A stretch of 64,000 bases of DNA from Bacteroidota bacterium (GCA_024742495.1 JANSYJ010000009.1:1-64000); one strand, 5' to 3'; counted from the stretch's first letter, positions 25,011 to 34,813 are shown. Translations and numbers: made by a program. The notes: generated by a model not told the origin, from the sequence alone.

Positions 25011-25475
25011 ATGCGGCAATCCCTATTTCTCCTCTGCACCCTCCTTTTATTTGGCTCCTGTAAGCAGGATGGCCCCAAGCATTTTAATCCAGACCTACTG
25101 CTGCAAAATTGGCAATTGCAGCAAAGTTCGCTCATAAACGCAGAAGGGAAAGAACTAGAAAAGGTAGAGCACCTAATGAAACCCGAATGGAAGCAAGGAC
25201 TTCATTCCACCCTAAGTATCCAATTTAAAGAAGAAGGGAAGTTAGACTATAGCATTAGCAGTGAAGACTCCCTTCAAAACCAAGCTTATAAAGGATTTTG
25301 GCGCTGGGAACAAAATCAGCATGCCCTGCGCTATCATGCCCGAAAGGCGCTTTTCGATACTAATGCTAACAGTCTTCTCTGGCAGGTAAAAACCTTGGAT
25401 GAGGCCAAATTAATTCTTGCTCGGGGGCAGATGAATGGCGATAGTCTCTATCAAGAATTCAGGGCAATACCTTAA
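25011..25475 (+). CDS. Small lipoprotein, lipocalin-like
   Basis: 154 residues with a lipobox (LLLFGSC). The mature part follows the plan of lipocalin-like Bacteroidota lipoproteins: a leading 'LLLQNWQLQQSSLINAEGKEL', a central strand 'LSIQFKEEGKLDYSI', 'GFWRWEQNQHALRYH' and 'WQVKTLDEAKLIL'. It is probably anchored in the periplasm or outer membrane. No enzymatic motif. The following GyrI-like gene starts 13 bases on. Confidence 0.7.
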   Translation: MRQSLFLLCTLLLFGSCKQDGPKHFNPDLLLQNWQLQQSSLINAEGKELEKVEHLMKPEWKQGLHSTLSIQFKEEGKLDYSISSEDSLQNQAYKGFWRWEQNQHALRYHARKALFDTNANSLLWQVKTLDEAKLILARGQMNGDSLYQEFRAIP

Positions 25476-25488
25476 TTAAAATCATGGC

Positions 25489-26112
25489 ATGAAAAAAGAA
25501 TGGCGTAAAAGCGAAAAGCACTATTACTTACCCAAAGCAAAGCCGCAAATAGTTGAAGTACCGGCCTTTAATTTTTTTGTGATTGATGGTGAAGGAAATC
25601 CCAATTCAGAAGCTTTCGCTGAAGCGATTGGGGTATTGTATAGCCTTTCCTATGCCATTCGGATGAGTCCCAAAAAAGATCGGGCACCGGAAGGCTATTT
25701 CGAGTACACCGTTTATCCTTTGGAAGGAATTTGGGATTTAAACGAGAAAGGTCGAGCAGCATACGATGGTAGTTTTGATAAGGCTAATTTGGTCTATCGC
25801 ATTATGATTCGTCAGCCCGATTTTGTTGATGCTTCCTATGCTGCCGAAGTATTGGAATGGACTAAAAAGGAAAAGCCACATCCTCTTTTGGCAAAGGCTA
25901 AATTTGAAAAAATTGAGGATGGCCCCTCCTTACAAATGCTCCATAATGGTCCCTTCGATAATGAACCCGAAACCTTTAAAATAATGCAAGCTTACGCTGA
26001 TGCAGAAGGTCTAAAGCGCAAGAGCATGGTACACCGCGAAATTTATTTAAGTGATGCGCGCAAAACAGCTCAGGAAAAGTTAAAGACGGTACTCAGGTTT
26101 GGTTTAGACTAA
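25489..26112 (+). CDS. GyrI-like small-molecule binding protein
   Basis: 207 residues of the SHV/GyrI-like fold. Recognised from EVPAFNFFVIDGEGNPNSEAF, FEYTVYPLEGIW and the second repeat LQMLHNGPFDNEPETFKIM. No DNA-binding domain is attached, so it is a stand-alone binding or hydrolase member. Some of these hydrolyse lactones or bind drugs; which applies here is not visible. Soluble and cytosolic. Confidence 0.88.
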   Translation: MKKEWRKSEKHYYLPKAKPQIVEVPAFNFFVIDGEGNPNSEAFAEAIGVLYSLSYAIRMSPKKDRAPEGYFEYTVYPLEGIWDLNEKGRAAYDGSFDKANLVYRIMIRQPDFVDASYAAEVLEWTKKEKPHPLLAKAKFEKIEDGPSLQMLHNGPFDNEPETFKIMQAYADAEGLKRKSMVHREIYLSDARKTAQEKLKTVLRFGLD

Positions 26113-26152
26113 GCCAGGCTCTTTAAAAAAATTAAAATCTAAATCCATCATT

Positions 26153-27163
26153 TTGAAGAATTTACTCTACCTCCTACTCAGTGTGGGAATGCTTATTTCC
26201 TGCCAAGGGCAAACTAAAAATAAGTTCATCAATACCGGTGCTATGTTTTGGCACCTCAATCGAGTTATGCAAATTCCCCCTGAGGGAGACACCAATGTTA
26301 CCGCGGATTTAGGCATTAAAAATGCTTTTGATCAAGCTCAATACGAACATACCTTCCTGGAGTTTAAAGAAAATGACAGCGTGTACACGCATATTCTAAG
26401 TTCTCATCCTGCTTCCTCCGAGGTCCAAAATGGGGTGTGGATTTTAAAGGAGGCCGAGCAAAGCATGGCCTATTATAGAATTGCCCGCTATTACGAGCCT
26501 GAGAAACCGGCTAAAGATTGGCAGTATAAGTTTAAAAATGAAAAGACCTTTTACCTCTATAGAACGGATGAAAAAGGCAAGACCTATTTAAACGAATATC
26601 AATTAAAGGAAAAAGAAATTCCAGGCACGGAGCTTCTAAGCACTATTGCGGAAAAAGCGAGCCCCGGAGCGGAGCAGCGCGGCCTAGAGGCAGCTAAAAT
26701 TAGCCCTGAGGTTTATCAAGCCAAACGTTTGGAGTTTTTGCAAAAACATCCCGACTCTATGGACCTTCCCTATCGTTCCGCTACCGCGGTGGTCGGAATT
26801 GTTGTTGAGTACAGCAGAGAAGGAGAAACAATTAGTTTATACGCGGATAAGAATGGTTATTCGGAAGTGTATTACAGCACCGGCATAAAACACAGCGGCG
26901 GTAAAAATGTAGGGGTACTAAAAGATCTTGCTAAAAAGCTGGCCTCTAATTCAGGAAGATTATGGGAAAACATGTCGCCCCTAAAATCCACTGACGCACC
27001 CGCTGATGGCGATATCAGGTTCTATGTAATCCACAGTCAAAATGCCGGTGAAGTGTATATCAGTCAAAGTCGGGCTCGCACGGGCCACAGCGATTATCAA
27101 TTAATGCTCCACTTAAGCGAATCGCTGGTTAACAAGTATAATACCGCCTTAAGCAGCCTTTAA
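26153..27163 (+). CDS. Lipoprotein of unknown function
   Basis: 336 residues, TTG start. Signal with lipobox MLISC. The N-terminal half is lipocalin-like in strand pattern (EHTFLEFKENDSVYTHIL; GVWILKEAEQSMAYYRI). The C-terminal half (about 200-330) has ATAVVGIVVEYSREGETISLYADKNG and SGRLWENMSPLKSTDAPADGDIRFYVI, not recognised. Its last four bases overlap the convergent barrel gene. Confidence 0.65.
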   Translation: MKNLLYLLLSVGMLISCQGQTKNKFINTGAMFWHLNRVMQIPPEGDTNVTADLGIKNAFDQAQYEHTFLEFKENDSVYTHILSSHPASSEVQNGVWILKEAEQSMAYYRIARYYEPEKPAKDWQYKFKNEKTFYLYRTDEKGKTYLNEYQLKEKEIPGTELLSTIAEKASPGAEQRGLEAAKISPEVYQAKRLEFLQKHPDSMDLPYRSATAVVGIVVEYSREGETISLYADKNGYSEVYYSTGIKHSGGKNVGVLKDLAKKLASNSGRLWENMSPLKSTDAPADGDIRFYVIHSQNAGEVYISQSRARTGHSDYQLMLHLSESLVNKYNTALSSL

Positions 27164-27843
27164 TCGCCAGCCACCAGTCGGTACCTTATCCCGAGGTTAA
27201 GGGAGAAATTCTGATTAATGATCGGTGTTTCTCCAACGATAATTCCCGGGTTACCGGTATAGCTTAAAGTTCCTTCGCCAATAGGCAGCCCATATTGCAA
27301 GCGCAGGTATAAAGCGCCCGGTATATATGAGGCAAAGTTCGATTGGATGCGATAGCGAAAAGTGGTGGACAGCATTAGGCCTTCCTGTTCAAAAAACCAG
27401 CGGTCGATATTGCCTCCTAAACTAGGGCCGGGTGTAATTAATATGGGCACCTGTCTTTCATAAATTCCCAAAAGTGCTTGATAGCCAATTGAGGGAACAA
27501 TAGACCAGCTTTCGTTAATTGGAATGCGATAAGCGAAGGCCGCGGAATAATCTCCTATATACATATACTCTCCATCAGTTGGGATTTTAGCCGCTCTTTG
27601 AATGGAAATTATCGCCTCTAAATTGCCCTCATTTAAAATTACGCTAAAGCCACCCGAGGGACTCCATTCCCCTAAAGCCGATTGAAACTGAAGGCTTTCG
27701 CTGAGTTCTGATATTGGGCTGTATAATAGCCCTCCACCAATTTCAAGATTAATTTTAAAATCTAAATCAGAGGCATTTTGACCAAGAGCATTAAAGCCAA
27801 ACAAAAGGATTAGTAGTTTGAAAACGAGTTTTTTAACGTACAT
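27160..27843 (-). CDS. Putative outer-membrane beta-barrel protein
   Basis: 227 residues: a signal peptide (LVFKLLILLFGFNALGQ) and then alternating strands (INLEIGGGLLYSP, GGFSVILNEGNLEAIIS, FSLNLGIRYRLV) typical of small porin-like barrels. The unusual C-terminus VAGD follows the last strand. Role unknown. It ends tail to tail with the upstream lipoprotein gene. Confidence 0.7.
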   Translation of the reverse strand: MYVKKLVFKLLILLFGFNALGQNASDLDFKINLEIGGGLLYSPISELSESLQFQSALGEWSPSGGFSVILNEGNLEAIISIQRAAKIPTDGEYMYIGDYSAAFAYRIPINESWSIVPSIGYQALLGIYERQVPILITPGPSLGGNIDRWFFEQEGLMLSTTFRYRIQSNFASYIPGALYLRLQYGLPIGEGTLSYTGNPGIIVGETPIINQNFSLNLGIRYRLVAGD

Positions 27844-27904
27844 AATTCATGTTTTTTAGTCCATTAAAAACTAAAGGTAAAGTTCAATATTGTCCGGAGT
27901 TAGC

Positions 27905-28003
27905 CTATATCGCCACTTCATCTTCCACCGACTCCAAGGACTTCCCTTTGGTTTCGGGCATCATAAAATGCGTGAATAGTAATTGTAGGACTATAAAGCT
28001 GCT
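27905..28003 (-). pseudogene. 3'-end remnant of a sugar porter gene
   Basis: On the minus strand this reads FIVLQLLFTHFMMPETK, KGKSLESVEDEVAI and a stop. Positions 27911-27999 match 35946-36034, the 3' end of the intact sugar porter, at 86 of 89 bases. All three differences fall on third codon positions (two silent, one Met to Ile). Upstream the frame breaks, but a shifted frame (EKGIIFTIHFVLLAAL) still resembles the transporter's last helices. It is thus the tail of a diverged paralogue or allele, not a simple target duplication. Confidence 0.85.
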
Positions 28004-28203
28004 AAAAGAACAAAATGAATCGTGAATATAATTCCTTTTTCAAGGGCGAAGGCTTCACCGATATACACGAAATTGGGGAGTATTGAATTTCTGCCAGGCT
28101 TAAATTGGAAATTCTTTGTCTGTGACATTTTTCCGGTTCACCTACTTCATCAAAAGCCTAAGCCTCTACTAAGCTAACTTTCATTTCAACATGCTAAGCC
28201 TGC

Positions 28204-29088
28204 TCAGGGACTGCAATCCTCCTTTAGTTTCTGAGGGATTTCCGGTAAGGCTCCTCTTTGCGAGGCCACAAAAGCGCCTAATCTATTACCGGCTTCCAAG
28301 CATTCTTTAGGAGAGAGTCCTGCCAAAAAATTTATCGCAAACGCCGCGCTGAAAGCATCTCCTGCGCCAACTGTATCGCTTACTTTTATTGGAAGAGCGG
28401 GAACAAAGTAAGGAGTAGATTTATGGAAAACTGTGGCTCCTTCAGATCCAGCAGTTAAAATTAGCAGCTTTAAGTTATAGGTATCTGCAAGTGCACAACA
28501 GGCTTCTGCAACCCGCATATTGCGATGGTATAGAAGCTTGGTAATAATGGGTAATTCTTCATCATTGAGCTTTAGAATAGTCGCGCAGTTTAGGGAATCT
28601 TCAATAAGCTCACGATGATAAAATCCTTGGCGTAAATTACAATCGAAGAATAATTCTTTAAACCGTATTTCCTTGATAATTCTCTTCAGGCTATCACGAC
28701 TTACGCCATTTCTTTGTGCAAGGCTTCCGAAATAGAAGAGATCGAAATGATCATGCTGCATAGAAGCCAAGGCCTCTTTTTCGGAGATGTAATCATAGGC
28801 CATATCCGTTTCAATCGAGTATGCCGGTTGACCATTATGAAGACTTACGCTTACCTGACCGGTGGCTTTATCACTTCTCTCTTGAATTAGCTCAGTGCTC
28901 AACCCAAACTGTACAATTTGTTCGCGTGCCGAAGCAGCTAAATTATCTGCACCCAATGCAGACAGTATTTTAACATCCGCACCTAATCGCGAACAGTTTA
29001 CCGCAAAATTAAGGGGCGCTCCACCTAAATGAGCCTCTCCTTCGATAAGATCGAAAAGAACTTCGCCGTAACTGAGGATTTTAGTCAT
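28204..29088 (-). CDS. Fructokinase, PfkB family
   Basis: 294 residues. PfkB fold: an N-terminal substrate motif EAHLGGAPLNFAVNCSRLG (about 17-35), and the C-terminal signature DTVGAGDAFSAAF with the catalytic Asp and anion hole (about 244-256). Together with sucrose phosphorylase it would phosphorylate the fructose released from sucrose to fructose-6-phosphate. The start overlaps the carrier gene by eight bases. It is the last gene of the sucrose operon. Confidence 0.93.
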   Translation of the reverse strand: MTKILSYGEVLFDLIEGEAHLGGAPLNFAVNCSRLGADVKILSALGADNLAASAREQIVQFGLSTELIQERSDKATGQVSVSLHNGQPAYSIETDMAYDYISEKEALASMQHDHFDLFYFGSLAQRNGVSRDSLKRIIKEIRFKELFFDCNLRQGFYHRELIEDSLNCATILKLNDEELPIITKLLYHRNMRVAEACCALADTYNLKLLILTAGSEGATVFHKSTPYFVPALPIKVSDTVGAGDAFSAAFAINFLAGLSPKECLEAGNRLGAFVASQRGALPEIPQKLKEDCSP

Positions 29089-30463
29089 TATGACCTAGCT
29101 GTGGTTTTGGCAATTTAATAGCATAGCTAAATAAGCCGCCTATTATTAAAAACAAGCCTGCTAAACGTATAACATTAATTGGGTTCTCACCAAGTAGGCT
29201 GTACAAAAACGTCTGCATGGAGAAGATCTGAATCATCATTGGAATTACAATGAACATATTAAAGATACCCATGTAAATCCCCGTTTTATTGTCAGGCAAA
29301 CAGGAGGACAACATTTTATAAGGAAGGGCCATCATAGAAGCCCAAGCTAATCCCAATCCAAAGGATAATATATAGAGCTGACTAATAACCAACTCTGAAT
29401 CCATAAATGGAACAGGGAGAGTAAGTATTGCTTTGGAATCTGACAAATACGGCATTAGTAAAAGTCCAGCACCTCCGATGCTTAAACTTATGAAATGAGC
29501 GGTTCTAACCCCCAGTTTATTGGCAATTGGCACCAGTAGAAATGCCACCGAAAAGCAGACAATATTATATGCTCCATTAACACTTCCGGTTAGAACTTGA
29601 GCTTTTGCGAAGAAATCACTACTCGCATCTTGGGTGCCATAAAGGGATTCGGATAGGGCTAAAGTTATGTACTGCCAATAACAGAACATTGCAAACCAAG
29701 TAAACAGCTGTACCGGTGCCAGTTGCTTCATCGCAGTTGGCATTTCCTTAAATGCAAGCACAATTTCCTGCCAAGTTCTACTAATTATAGAGCCCTCCTT
29801 TTTTCGAAGTTCCATTTCTTTTAACTGCTCTGGACTTGGTGGCGATTCTTTAGTTGTAAAAACACTAATAAGTACCGAAACAATGGATGCCACTGCGCCT
29901 ATTCCAAAGGCCCAGTAGGTGAAAACAGGAATACCGTTGGCACTCTTATCACTTAGGCTTAAAAAGCCAAGGCCCACAAGGATAACCGGAGCAAAATTAG
30001 CTAAGGTGGTTCCTAAGCCGGTAAAAAAACTTTGCATTAAAAAACCCAATGAGTGCTGTTTTTTGGGCAAAATGTCAGTGATAAATGCTCGGTACGGCTC
30101 CATCGCGATATTGTTTGCCGCATCTAAAATCCAAAGCAAACCTGCCGCCATCCATACCGCACTGCTATAGGGCATTAACAAAAGGGCAAAACTTGCTATA
30201 ATCGCACCAGCTAAAAAATAGGGCTTTCGTCTTCCAAATCTTCTAGACCAGGTATTATCGCTTAAAGAACCGATAACGGGCTGCACCACCAGTCCGGTAA
30301 TTGGTCCCGCCAGCCAAAGCACAGCCAAATTTTCGGGATCTGCCCCTAAATAGCTGTAAATAGCACTCATATTGCTTTGCTGAAGACCGAAACTAAATTG
30401 GATTCCAAAGAAGCCAAAATTCATGTTCCATATCTGCCAAAAGCCAAATTTTCTGCCCTGCAT
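29081..30463 (-). CDS. MFS sugar carrier, SLC45/GPH sucrose-type
   Basis: 460 residues with twelve predicted helices. The N-terminus (FWQIWNMNFGFFGIQFSFGLQQ), the loop GSLSDNTWSRRFGRRKPY and the conserved acidic residues in helix 4 (DAANNIAMEPYRAF) are those of the SLC45/sucrose-H+ symporter group. Placed between fructokinase and sucrose phosphorylase, it very likely carries sucrose, though maltose-type disaccharides are used by relatives. Start 14 bases after the phosphorylase stop. Confidence 0.9.
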   Translation of the reverse strand: MQGRKFGFWQIWNMNFGFFGIQFSFGLQQSNMSAIYSYLGADPENLAVLWLAGPITGLVVQPVIGSLSDNTWSRRFGRRKPYFLAGAIIASFALLLMPYSSAVWMAAGLLWILDAANNIAMEPYRAFITDILPKKQHSLGFLMQSFFTGLGTTLANFAPVILVGLGFLSLSDKSANGIPVFTYWAFGIGAVASIVSVLISVFTTKESPPSPEQLKEMELRKKEGSIISRTWQEIVLAFKEMPTAMKQLAPVQLFTWFAMFCYWQYITLALSESLYGTQDASSDFFAKAQVLTGSVNGAYNIVCFSVAFLLVPIANKLGVRTAHFISLSIGGAGLLLMPYLSDSKAILTLPVPFMDSELVISQLYILSFGLGLAWASMMALPYKMLSSCLPDNKTGIYMGIFNMFIVIPMMIQIFSMQTFLYSLLGENPINVIRLAGLFLIIGGLFSYAIKLPKPQLGHND

Positions 30464-30477
30464 AGTTTTTCCTGCTA

Positions 30478-31935
30478 TTAAAGACTTAGTCTTTTTTCTG
30501 AACCTTTATTCCTTGTTACTATAGCCCATTCACTTTTGGCTAAATCAAAACTTAAAATGGCTTCATCTTCGCCATTCACCCAGGTCATTTCCAATTGGTG
30601 AGCACCTGTATTCTTGAAACTAAAAACTCCATTAAAAGCTGGGTTTTCGTTCCTGAAACGGATTAATTTATTGAACTTCCTTACCATGGAACTTTGAGCG
30701 TATTGCTCTACTTCATCCCATGCTACATAAGATCTATTAATGTCTCTCCCTACTTTATTCTCACTTAGAAGGGCCATATCATTTTCGAGCCCCAGCCAGC
30801 CCACATAATATACTTGTGGGATTCCGGGACAAAAGAATTGAATCGCTCGCGCCAGCAGGTATTTGTTTTCATCACGCGCTAAAGCATCATAGTAAGTGGA
30901 GTTAACCTGGTAGATGTCCAAATTAGAAGCCTGTTCTCCCGTGGCCTTGCGGCTGTTCCCTTTGGTGTTTTTGTGTATGCTTTCGATTAAAAAATCTATT
31001 TCACTATCTGAAAGCAAGCCCGGCAAATGATCGCTGGAGGCCAAATCCATAACACCAATACCATCATGGGTATCGAGCACTGTTACGCAGTTTTCTGGCC
31101 TTATCTCCAACCACTTAACAAAGGGCATGAGATCTCCTTTTTCTATGGAGTATAGTAAAAGTGGTGGTAGAGCAAAGTCATAAACACGATCGGTATGTTT
31201 TGCAATATCGATTTGTGTTTGATAATGGCTATGAATTTCGGTTAACACCTCTATGCCTTTCTGATGAGCCATAGCCACCACCTTGTCGATAAACTCAAAA
31301 GTTTCGGCTAGCATAAAACAGGATGTTCCCGCAATTTTAATGGCATAACCAACAGCGTCTAGTCTAATAGACTTAATACCGTTATCGGCGAAAACATTTA
31401 AAATAGACTCTAAATAACTAATTCCGAGTTTACTTTGAACGTCTATATCGATTTGGTCTTGGCTAAAGGTGGTCCAGAACTCTTTAGACTCGCCGCTCTT
31501 AAAATCATAGGTCGTGAAAGGTGGGCTTGGACGTGGTCTGAAAATCTTGGCCAGATCCTCAGCCTTAGCATTTTCACCAAACACCTTATCCTTGGTCACA
31601 AATAAATCAAAGTATTCTGACGATTCACCTTTTTGCAAAACATCTTGAAATTCCAATGAAGCATTGGAGATGTGATTCACAATGATGTCTGCCATAAGTT
31701 CATACTCAGAGGCCATTGATTTGATAGCCTGCCAGTCGCCAATTCGCTTGTCGACTACCCTATTATCTATAGGATCATAACCTGCATCAGCGCCATCAAT
31801 TGGGTAATAAAATGGCAAAAGGTGAATACCCGCAAAAAGTCCTGGGAAAGACTTTCTTAAACGAGAATAAAGAGTTGATACATCCCCTTTTCCTAGTCGA
31901 TCTGCATAGGTGACTAAATGAACCTTATTAACCAT
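30478..31935 (-). CDS. Sucrose phosphorylase (GH13_18)
   Basis: 485 residues. It splits sucrose with phosphate into alpha-glucose-1-phosphate and fructose in the cytosol. The N-terminus NKVHLVTYADRLG and the motifs PFYYPIDGADAGYDPIDN and FRPRPSPPFT are typical of GH13_18. The catalytic set is present: nucleophile Asp193 (IRLDAVGYA), acid/base Glu233 (LTEIHSHY), and the transition-state Asp in VLDTHDGIG (288/291). Positions are within one residue of those in the Bifidobacterium enzyme. Related GH13_18 members act on glucosylglycerate or sucrose-6-phosphate, but the fructokinase and the carrier favour sucrose. Confidence 0.92.
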   Translation of the reverse strand: MVNKVHLVTYADRLGKGDVSTLYSRLRKSFPGLFAGIHLLPFYYPIDGADAGYDPIDNRVVDKRIGDWQAIKSMASEYELMADIIVNHISNASLEFQDVLQKGESSEYFDLFVTKDKVFGENAKAEDLAKIFRPRPSPPFTTYDFKSGESKEFWTTFSQDQIDIDVQSKLGISYLESILNVFADNGIKSIRLDAVGYAIKIAGTSCFMLAETFEFIDKVVAMAHQKGIEVLTEIHSHYQTQIDIAKHTDRVYDFALPPLLLYSIEKGDLMPFVKWLEIRPENCVTVLDTHDGIGVMDLASSDHLPGLLSDSEIDFLIESIHKNTKGNSRKATGEQASNLDIYQVNSTYYDALARDENKYLLARAIQFFCPGIPQVYYVGWLGLENDMALLSENKVGRDINRSYVAWDEVEQYAQSSMVRKFNKLIRFRNENPAFNGVFSFKNTGAHQLEMTWVNGEDEAILSFDLAKSEWAIVTRNKGSEKRLSL

Positions 31936-31945
31936 TAGAAGAATA

Positions 31946-31977
31946 ATAAAAGCGGGCAGATCCTAGAACCTGCCCAC
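31946..31977 (-). terminator. Terminator/attenuator between receptor and phosphorylase
   Basis: On the minus strand a stem GTGGGCAG/CTGCCCGC (eight pairs, one G-U) is followed by TTTTATT. It lies between the TonB receptor stop and the sucrose phosphorylase start, so full termination would leave the downstream genes without a promoter. Partial readthrough is more likely. Confidence 0.7.
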
Positions 31978-31995
31978 TTCGGATTTAAACCAATA

Positions 31996-34671
31996 TTAAA
32001 ACTGATATCTCAAAGTACCTAGGATAGAGCTACCTGCAATAGACCTAGCACGAATGTAATTAGTTGCCCCTTCAACAATGCTTCCCTCTTCGGATTCAGT
32101 GATGCCGATAGCGTTAAAAAGGTTGTTGGCGTTTAGACCAATGCTCAAACCGTCGGAGATCTGAACCGATGCAAAAGCATTAGTAATAAGATATGCCGGC
32201 ATAACAAGTTGATTATCATCCTGAGCATAGCTCTGGCTTTGACCAATTAAACTTACACCAATAGCATGGCCTCCCTTGAAGGTATAGGAAGGGAGAAGAT
32301 TATAGCTTATTGCCGGCTGACGACGCGGTGCATTGCCAATATTAACCTGACCATCATTATCCACAATCTCGGCGTTCACGTACGTGGCAGCACCTCTCAG
32401 GCCAAAGCCTCCAAGCTGATAATTAAGCTCTAGCTCTAAACCCAATGATTGGTAGTCGTTGCTTAAAACTCGTTGAGTAGTTGCTTCTACACCCGCTTCC
32501 TCATTGGTACCTGCATAAAATGCGGTTAGGAAAAGACCACCATTTGTAAACTTCTGCTTGTAGCCAAGTTCGGCCTGAGCTAAAGCATTCTTAGGTGCAC
32601 CATTCTCCAAATAAGGACCTCCTTGATGCCAAGTTGCACGCTCACCATTACCCACATATCCTTGAGAATAACGAACAAAAACTGCTTTGTCATCAGCAAG
32701 TAAATAATTTAAACCGGCAGAATAGCTGGTGTAACCATAATTGTAATTAACCACTTTAGAATTGGCATTATCCACTCTAGAAACGCTTCGTTCTGTAGCT
32801 TCAATAGTACCGTTTCCGTTTACATCCATATCAGCAACTTGCTGGCTAGGCGTTACCAAACCCCAAACATTTGCTAGGTCGTAACGCACGCTTAAATCCA
32901 CATTCAATTTGCTGTTTACCTCGTATGCAACAGCAGCATAAGGCGCATTAACCTGGTAATTTGTATTGTACTTTCCAGTACAACAGTTTCCCCATAAAGG
33001 CACTCCATAAGCTAATAAACCATCATCTGTTATTTCAGCACCGTTAACACTTACATTCACTAAATCTGCATCTTGGCCAACTTCCATTAGGTATGAATTC
33101 CACAACCAAGACATTTCAATTTTCTGATAAGCGGTAAAATATCCTAGGTTAACGGTTAAGTTTCCAATTTCCTTGCTAAGAGATGTGTTACTCATAAAGT
33201 TATTGAAGTTTTCGAGTTCTACATCAAAAACATGGATGCGCTGCAATAAATCATTGGAATTATTGAAGGCATTTCCAGTAGAGTTATAATTTAGGTTATA
33301 AGGAAGAGCTGAACCGTTTGCCGCCGTATCGCCATTTGCGATAAGAATAGACTCTGCAATGGCAGATGAATTATTTACTTGAGCGGTGAAAGGGGCCACA
33401 AAGCGTCCTCCGTTAAAGGACATTCTGGAATTAGATTTAACCACCCAATCATTAGCTAAATCGAATTGCAACATTGCCCCAACAGAATTGCTGCGAGTAT
33501 GAATTCCATCTGTCATAGAAACATTTCTGAAATTCCCGTCTGGACCTAAACCAAAATTTTGTTGGAAAAATGGAGACTGTAATCCATTGTTTACAGCACT
33601 AAAACCGTCTACCGACTCCCAGGTTGGATCTGCATTTGTACCTGTAACTTTTATGGGCATAGGCATATATGCAGCGGTACGATCATTCAAAGATTTGAAA
33701 TAAACACGCGCGAAACCTTTGTCGAAATAACGGGTTAAATTGGCTTTAATCTGGCCACCATTATTCACTAAATGTCCAGCTCTGCGAGGACCTTCACCTT
33801 GTCTTACGAAACCACCAATGTGGAATGTTGTTTTATCATCGATGGGAGCTCCATATTCGAAGTCGGTTCTAAAAGAATTGTAATTAAGGCCAAATGATGT
33901 ACTCACGCTTCCACCTGCTACGGCGCCGGTTTTAGAAATAAAGTTGATAATACCTGCCGGGCCATTGCTGGTTAAGGTCGCGGCGCTACCACCTCTAATA
34001 GCCTCCACTCTTTGAATTGTTTGATCTGCACGGATGTATTGATCTTGAGTAGAAAAAGCTATATCTCCATAAAGCAACACCGGTAAACCGTCTTCTTGCA
34101 GCTGCAAATAGCGAGATCCTCCAGAAGAAATAGGCACACCACGAACAGAAATATTTGTGTTACCGTCCCCCGCTGAAGCTTCTGACTTAATACCGGGAAT
34201 GGTTCTGAAAATTTCCGCAGTGGTTCTTGGCGCACTTTGGTTAATTGTTTTGGGATCTAGTGTACTGATGGATACACTGGACTCCAATTTTGACTTTGGA
34301 TTTACCACACCAGTAACTACCACTTCATCAAGCCCCATGGCGTCTGGTGATAAAGAAAAGTTCAAGCTTAAGTTACCAGCACCAAGCTTAACCTCCTTAA
34401 CAATTGTTTTGTAACCGATAAATGAAACTTCCAGTTTCCGTGTACCTTCTAAACTCGTTTCTAAGCTGTACATGCCATCATAATCAGAACTTGTACCTTC
34501 TGCCGTACCTTGAATTAAAACAGCCACCCCTGGAAGAGCTTCGCCATTTTCATCAGTAATTTTACCCGAAATAAGAGATTGTGCACTTAAACCAGTGCCG
34601 CATAATGTAATGGCGAGTACAAAGAAAACCCATCGAAATAATGCCAAATTACCTTTTGAAAGTGTAACCAT
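31996..34671 (-). CDS. TonB-dependent outer-membrane receptor (sucrose module)
   Basis: 891 residues. Signal peptide (VFFVLAITLCGTGLSAQ), a CarboxypepD_reg-like domain (SGKITDENGEALPGVAVLIQG, about 32-110), a plug (DEVVVTG; FRTIPGIKSE; VEAIRGGSAA; GIINFISK), then the 22-strand barrel ending in LRYQF with a terminal Phe. It imports a large or scarce substrate with energy from TonB. The gene order points to sucrose or a sucrose-containing oligosaccharide. No SusD-like lipoprotein is present, unlike canonical SusCD pairs. First gene of the leftward operon. Confidence 0.92.
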   Translation of the reverse strand: MVTLSKGNLALFRWVFFVLAITLCGTGLSAQSLISGKITDENGEALPGVAVLIQGTAEGTSSDYDGMYSLETSLEGTRKLEVSFIGYKTIVKEVKLGAGNLSLNFSLSPDAMGLDEVVVTGVVNPKSKLESSVSISTLDPKTINQSAPRTTAEIFRTIPGIKSEASAGDGNTNISVRGVPISSGGSRYLQLQEDGLPVLLYGDIAFSTQDQYIRADQTIQRVEAIRGGSAATLTSNGPAGIINFISKTGAVAGGSVSTSFGLNYNSFRTDFEYGAPIDDKTTFHIGGFVRQGEGPRRAGHLVNNGGQIKANLTRYFDKGFARVYFKSLNDRTAAYMPMPIKVTGTNADPTWESVDGFSAVNNGLQSPFFQQNFGLGPDGNFRNVSMTDGIHTRSNSVGAMLQFDLANDWVVKSNSRMSFNGGRFVAPFTAQVNNSSAIAESILIANGDTAANGSALPYNLNYNSTGNAFNNSNDLLQRIHVFDVELENFNNFMSNTSLSKEIGNLTVNLGYFTAYQKIEMSWLWNSYLMEVGQDADLVNVSVNGAEITDDGLLAYGVPLWGNCCTGKYNTNYQVNAPYAAVAYEVNSKLNVDLSVRYDLANVWGLVTPSQQVADMDVNGNGTIEATERSVSRVDNANSKVVNYNYGYTSYSAGLNYLLADDKAVFVRYSQGYVGNGERATWHQGGPYLENGAPKNALAQAELGYKQKFTNGGLFLTAFYAGTNEEAGVEATTQRVLSNDYQSLGLELELNYQLGGFGLRGAATYVNAEIVDNDGQVNIGNAPRRQPAISYNLLPSYTFKGGHAIGVSLIGQSQSYAQDDNQLVMPAYLITNAFASVQISDGLSIGLNANNLFNAIGITESEEGSIVEGATNYIRARSIAGSSILGTLRYQF

Positions 34672-34783
34672 AACGTATCGTTTAAATTGATTGAAATATT
34701 AAGCTCCTTATCGCACCCCAAAACCATTAACCTAAAATTCAATAGGTTACTGATGATATTATCGATCTAGAGCATTGAAAAAC

Positions 34784-34813
34784 CAAATGTATCTTTTTCA
34801 GCAATTGTTCAAT
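34784..34813 (-). promoter_or_regulatory. Promoter of the sucrose operon
   Basis: On the minus strand TTG (34812-34810) is followed by 18 bases and TACATTTG (34791-34784), matching the Bacteroidetes TTG-N18/19-TAnnTTTG promoter. Transcription would start near 34777, giving a leader of about 105 nt before the receptor ATG. Confidence 0.7.
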
